Source of the DNA: Clostridia bacterium
GTDB taxonomy: Bacteria; Bacillota_E; SLMV01; PUMD01
Length of the DNA: 5,936 bases
Reading direction: 5' to 3'
Assembly: GCA_003563755.1 (NCBI GenBank)
Contig: PWUB01000060.1
Coordinates: 1 to 5,936 of the forward strand
The position numbers were made by a program, and so were the translations under genes. Under the pieces are notes generated by a model that saw only the letters and a program-made list of their open reading frames with translations, ran no database searches and had not been told where the DNA came from. This document shows, piece after piece, positions 3,930 through 5,936 of the stretch (its first letter is position 1; every line of letters starts with the position of its first letter).

Positions 3930-5936
3930 ATGTCGAGATTCGAGGAGATGCTTCTGCCTTACATGCGTCGGTTGGGAGAAGGCGACGCCCGGTCGGTACA
4001 CCTGGTCCCCGACCGCCGTACCCTGGCCCGTAGGCGTCGCGTGTACCACCGGCTGCCCGAAGCGGGGGATCGGAGACAGGCGGGCGACGTACCGTTACAG
4101 ATGATGGGGGGATGGATTCACCGCCTGTGCCGCCAGCTGGGGCTCTGGGTCCGGCGGATGGAGAGCTGGGAGCAGCGGGCCCTGCTCAGGTTGTGTCATC
4201 AGCGGGTGACTCCGGGGACTTCGCCGGAGCTGGAGACGCTGTGGAGCAAACCCGGGATGGTATCATCACTACACCGCTTCGTCGCTGAAGGGAGGGCCCA
4301 GGGGAGGCTCCTCGGCCAGCCCAGCGGGGCGATCCCCGCGGAACTACGCCGGGTGATGGAGCTTTACCAGGCAGCCATGGCTGACAGCAGCCTTGCTGAC
4401 AGCGCCCGGCTCTTCGAGATGATCGCCGGGGCCGTCAAAGAGGCGAGTGACTTTCGGCTGGACATGGTGCTGGTGGAGGGTTTCAGCCGTTTCGCCCCGG
4501 GGGAGCTCGAGCTCCTCACGGCCGTTGCCCAGAGAACGGAGGAGATGACCATATTCTTGCCCGTGGACCCGGAGCTTCCCGATGTGTATCCGGGTTCGGA
4601 GGAGCTTCGTGAGAGCATGGGATCTCTGTATCCTCACGTGCAGGAGTACCGGCCCTCCGACTACTGCCCGTCGGATCTTGCCCGCCGCCTGTTCAGGGTA
4701 TCACCCACTCTCGAGGAGGATGCCGACAGGGCCATGCCTCGCATCGATATCTGGACCGTACCTGATGAAGTGGAGCAGGGAGACCGCGTGGCCGCCTACC
4801 TGAAGGAGCTGATCCATCTCGAGGGAATCCCGCCCGGAGAGTGCTGCGTGGTGGTACGGAATCCCCGGGAGAGGTCGGAGGTGGCTCACCGCCTTACCAG
4901 GGCCGGGATACCCGTCACGCTGTCGCAGGATCTTCCCCTGGGCGGCACCTCCCTGGGCCGCACCCTCACCAAGCTCCTGGATGCCATCGAGGAGCCCACG
5001 GCCTCGAACATAGCGGTGCTGGCGCGGAGCCCCCACCTCGAGCAGGACAGCGAACTGACGGCCCTCGGGCGGCTGACCGCATACGTGCCGGACTCGGATA
5101 CGCCGGAGGGCATCAGGACCGGGCTCCGGGCGGTCAGGGATTCGCTGAAGCGCCAGCTTGGGCGATGCGATTCACGAAGAGAGAGGGCCGACCTGGAAGC
5201 TGCCCTGGACGAGATAGGGTTGATGACCACCGGTATCGAGTACCTCCTTCCGCTTCTGAAGCAGGGGGGCTCCGATGATCCCGCGCAGCAGCTGGAGGGG
5301 ATCCTGGAGGTGGTATCGGCCCTCGGTATAGGGGACCGGGTGGCATACCTGGTGACAGAAGACGGCGGTGCCTCCCGGGAGGTGATCGCGGACCTGGCGG
5401 CGTGGCGGGATTTCGACGAGGAGATGCCGCGCCGGGTGGGACGCCTGCTAGGGGCCTTCAGCCCTGAGGAACAGGGAAGGGCCTCCATGGTGATCACGAA
5501 GGTGCTCAGGGACTACCTCGACCACCGCTCGGTGAGCTGCCCCCCAACTCCGGGTGACCTGGGGCTGCAGCCCGCGGCGGGCAGGGGCGTGGTGGTGTCG
5601 GACGGGCGCTTCCCCGAGTTCGAGGAACACCGGGTACTCGTCGTTTTGAACATGGTGTCGGGGGCCTTTCCCGTACACCGGACCCCCGAGTGGCTGGAAC
5701 GAGCATATCTTCCCCGGGGCCGGTGGGAGGAACCCCTCCACGAGGACCGGGAGGAGAACCACTTCTTCTACCGGCTCGCCCGGTCAGCTCGCGAGAGGCT
5801 GCTCCTGGTGTATCCCGCGGAGATGGGGGAGGCAGCCCAGGTTGCATCCCCCTACCTGGACGAGATGAAGGCCTCGGCCGACCCCGAAACCGCTGACTAC
5901 GCGGCGAGCGAGAGGCTGGACCCGCACAAAATGGGG
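3930..5936 (+). CDS. addB: AddB-like subunit of the AddAB helicase-nuclease (partial, runs off right end)
   Basis: The first 669 codons are present without a stop. AddB works with AddA to resect double-strand DNA ends for RecA-dependent repair and to recognise Chi-like sites. Landmarks in order: VHLVPDRRT (23-31, compare IIFLVPDQMT in B. subtilis AddB), the region LVEGFSRFAPGELELL (181-196, compare YVDGFYQFTPQEFRVL), IDIWTVPDEVEQ (272-283) leading to VVVRNPRE (307-314), VVLNMVSGAFP (571-581) and NHFFYRLARSARERLLLVYP (610-629, compare the FLIYMAF..SDRLYVSYP region). The C-terminal nuclease and iron-sulphur cysteines would lie outside the window. The ATG at 3930 is the only early start consistent with the fold: an in-frame TGA at 3924-3926 blocks extension, and GGGAGG lies at 3913-3918. 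The protein thus begins after the position of the usual P-loop (GRSGSGKT in B. subtilis). Another RecB-family nuclease-helicase is possible, but AddB fits best. Confidence 0.82.
   Translation, partial: MSRFEEMLLPYMRRLGEGDARSVHLVPDRRTLARRRRVYHRLPEAGDRRQAGDVPLQMMGGWIHRLCRQLGLWVRRMESWEQRALLRLCHQRVTPGTSPELETLWSKPGMVSSLHRFVAEGRAQGRLLGQPSGAIPAELRRVMELYQAAMADSSLADSARLFEMIAGAVKEASDFRLDMVLVEGFSRFAPGELELLTAVAQRTEEMTIFLPVDPELPDVYPGSEELRESMGSLYPHVQEYRPSDYCPSDLARRLFRVSPTLEEDADRAMPRIDIWTVPDEVEQGDRVAAYLKELIHLEGIPPGECCVVVRNPRERSEVAHRLTRAGIPVTLSQDLPLGGTSLGRTLTKLLDAIEEPTASNIAVLARSPHLEQDSELTALGRLTAYVPDSDTPEGIRTGLRAVRDSLKRQLGRCDSRRERADLEAALDEIGLMTTGIEYLLPLLKQGGSDDPAQQLEGILEVVSALGIGDRVAYLVTEDGGASREVIADLAAWRDFDEEMPRRVGRLLGAFSPEEQGRASMVITKVLRDYLDHRSVSCPPTPGDLGLQPAAGRGVVVSDGRFPEFEEHRVLVVLNMVSGAFPVHRTPEWLERAYLPRGRWEEPLHEDREENHFFYRLARSARERLLLVYPAEMGEAAQVASPYLDEMKASADPETADYAASERLDPHKMG

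Noticed and set aside
4886..5497. A 203-codon leftward open frame inside the right-hand gene.
   Set aside because: It is antisense to the AddB-like coding sequence, is Ser/Arg-rich and has no recognisable domain.

Overview
The window looks like chromosomal DNA from a GC-rich member of the Bacillota. Three things suggest this: strong GGAGG-type ribosome binding sites with GTG, TTG and ATG starts, a YtrA-type GntR/ABC-2 transporter operon, and an AddB-type recombination nuclease gene. The assignment is inference from gene content and base composition only. I see no rRNA, convincing tRNA, CRISPR array, insertion sequence or phage gene.

Left end (1-340): a leftward transcript seems to start near 194. 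It would carry a leader of about 155 nt with a long inverted repeat, then enter a gene of which only the first 13 codons lie in the window; these look like the start of a signal peptide or membrane anchor.

Centre (341-2712): a compact leftward operon of three overlapping genes. They encode a short GntR-family repressor of the YtrA type, an ABC ATPase and an ABC-2-type permease. A promoter at 2684-2712 is followed by a perfect inverted repeat (2648-2670), which is very probably the autoregulatory operator. The ATPase and permease should form one membrane transporter that the regulator switches off until an envelope or antibiotic signal appears; the signal is inferred from the family.

Right of the operon, a divergent spacer (2713-3037) precedes a small rightward gene for a 75-residue secreted or membrane protein (3038-3265). 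A 664-base stretch without a convincing gene (3266-3929) follows. It holds several inverted repeats, including one stem of about 12 bp with no terminator T-tract.

Right end (3930-5936): the first 669 codons of an AddB-like subunit of the AddAB helicase-nuclease, running off the window. The reading frame is closed by a TGA just before the start, so the usual N-terminal Walker A motif of AddB is absent from this protein as it stands.

The operon and the AddB gene look like ordinary chromosomal genes. The least explained parts are the structured non-coding stretch before addB, the possible switch-like leader at the left end, the P-loop-less AddB and the small membrane protein.
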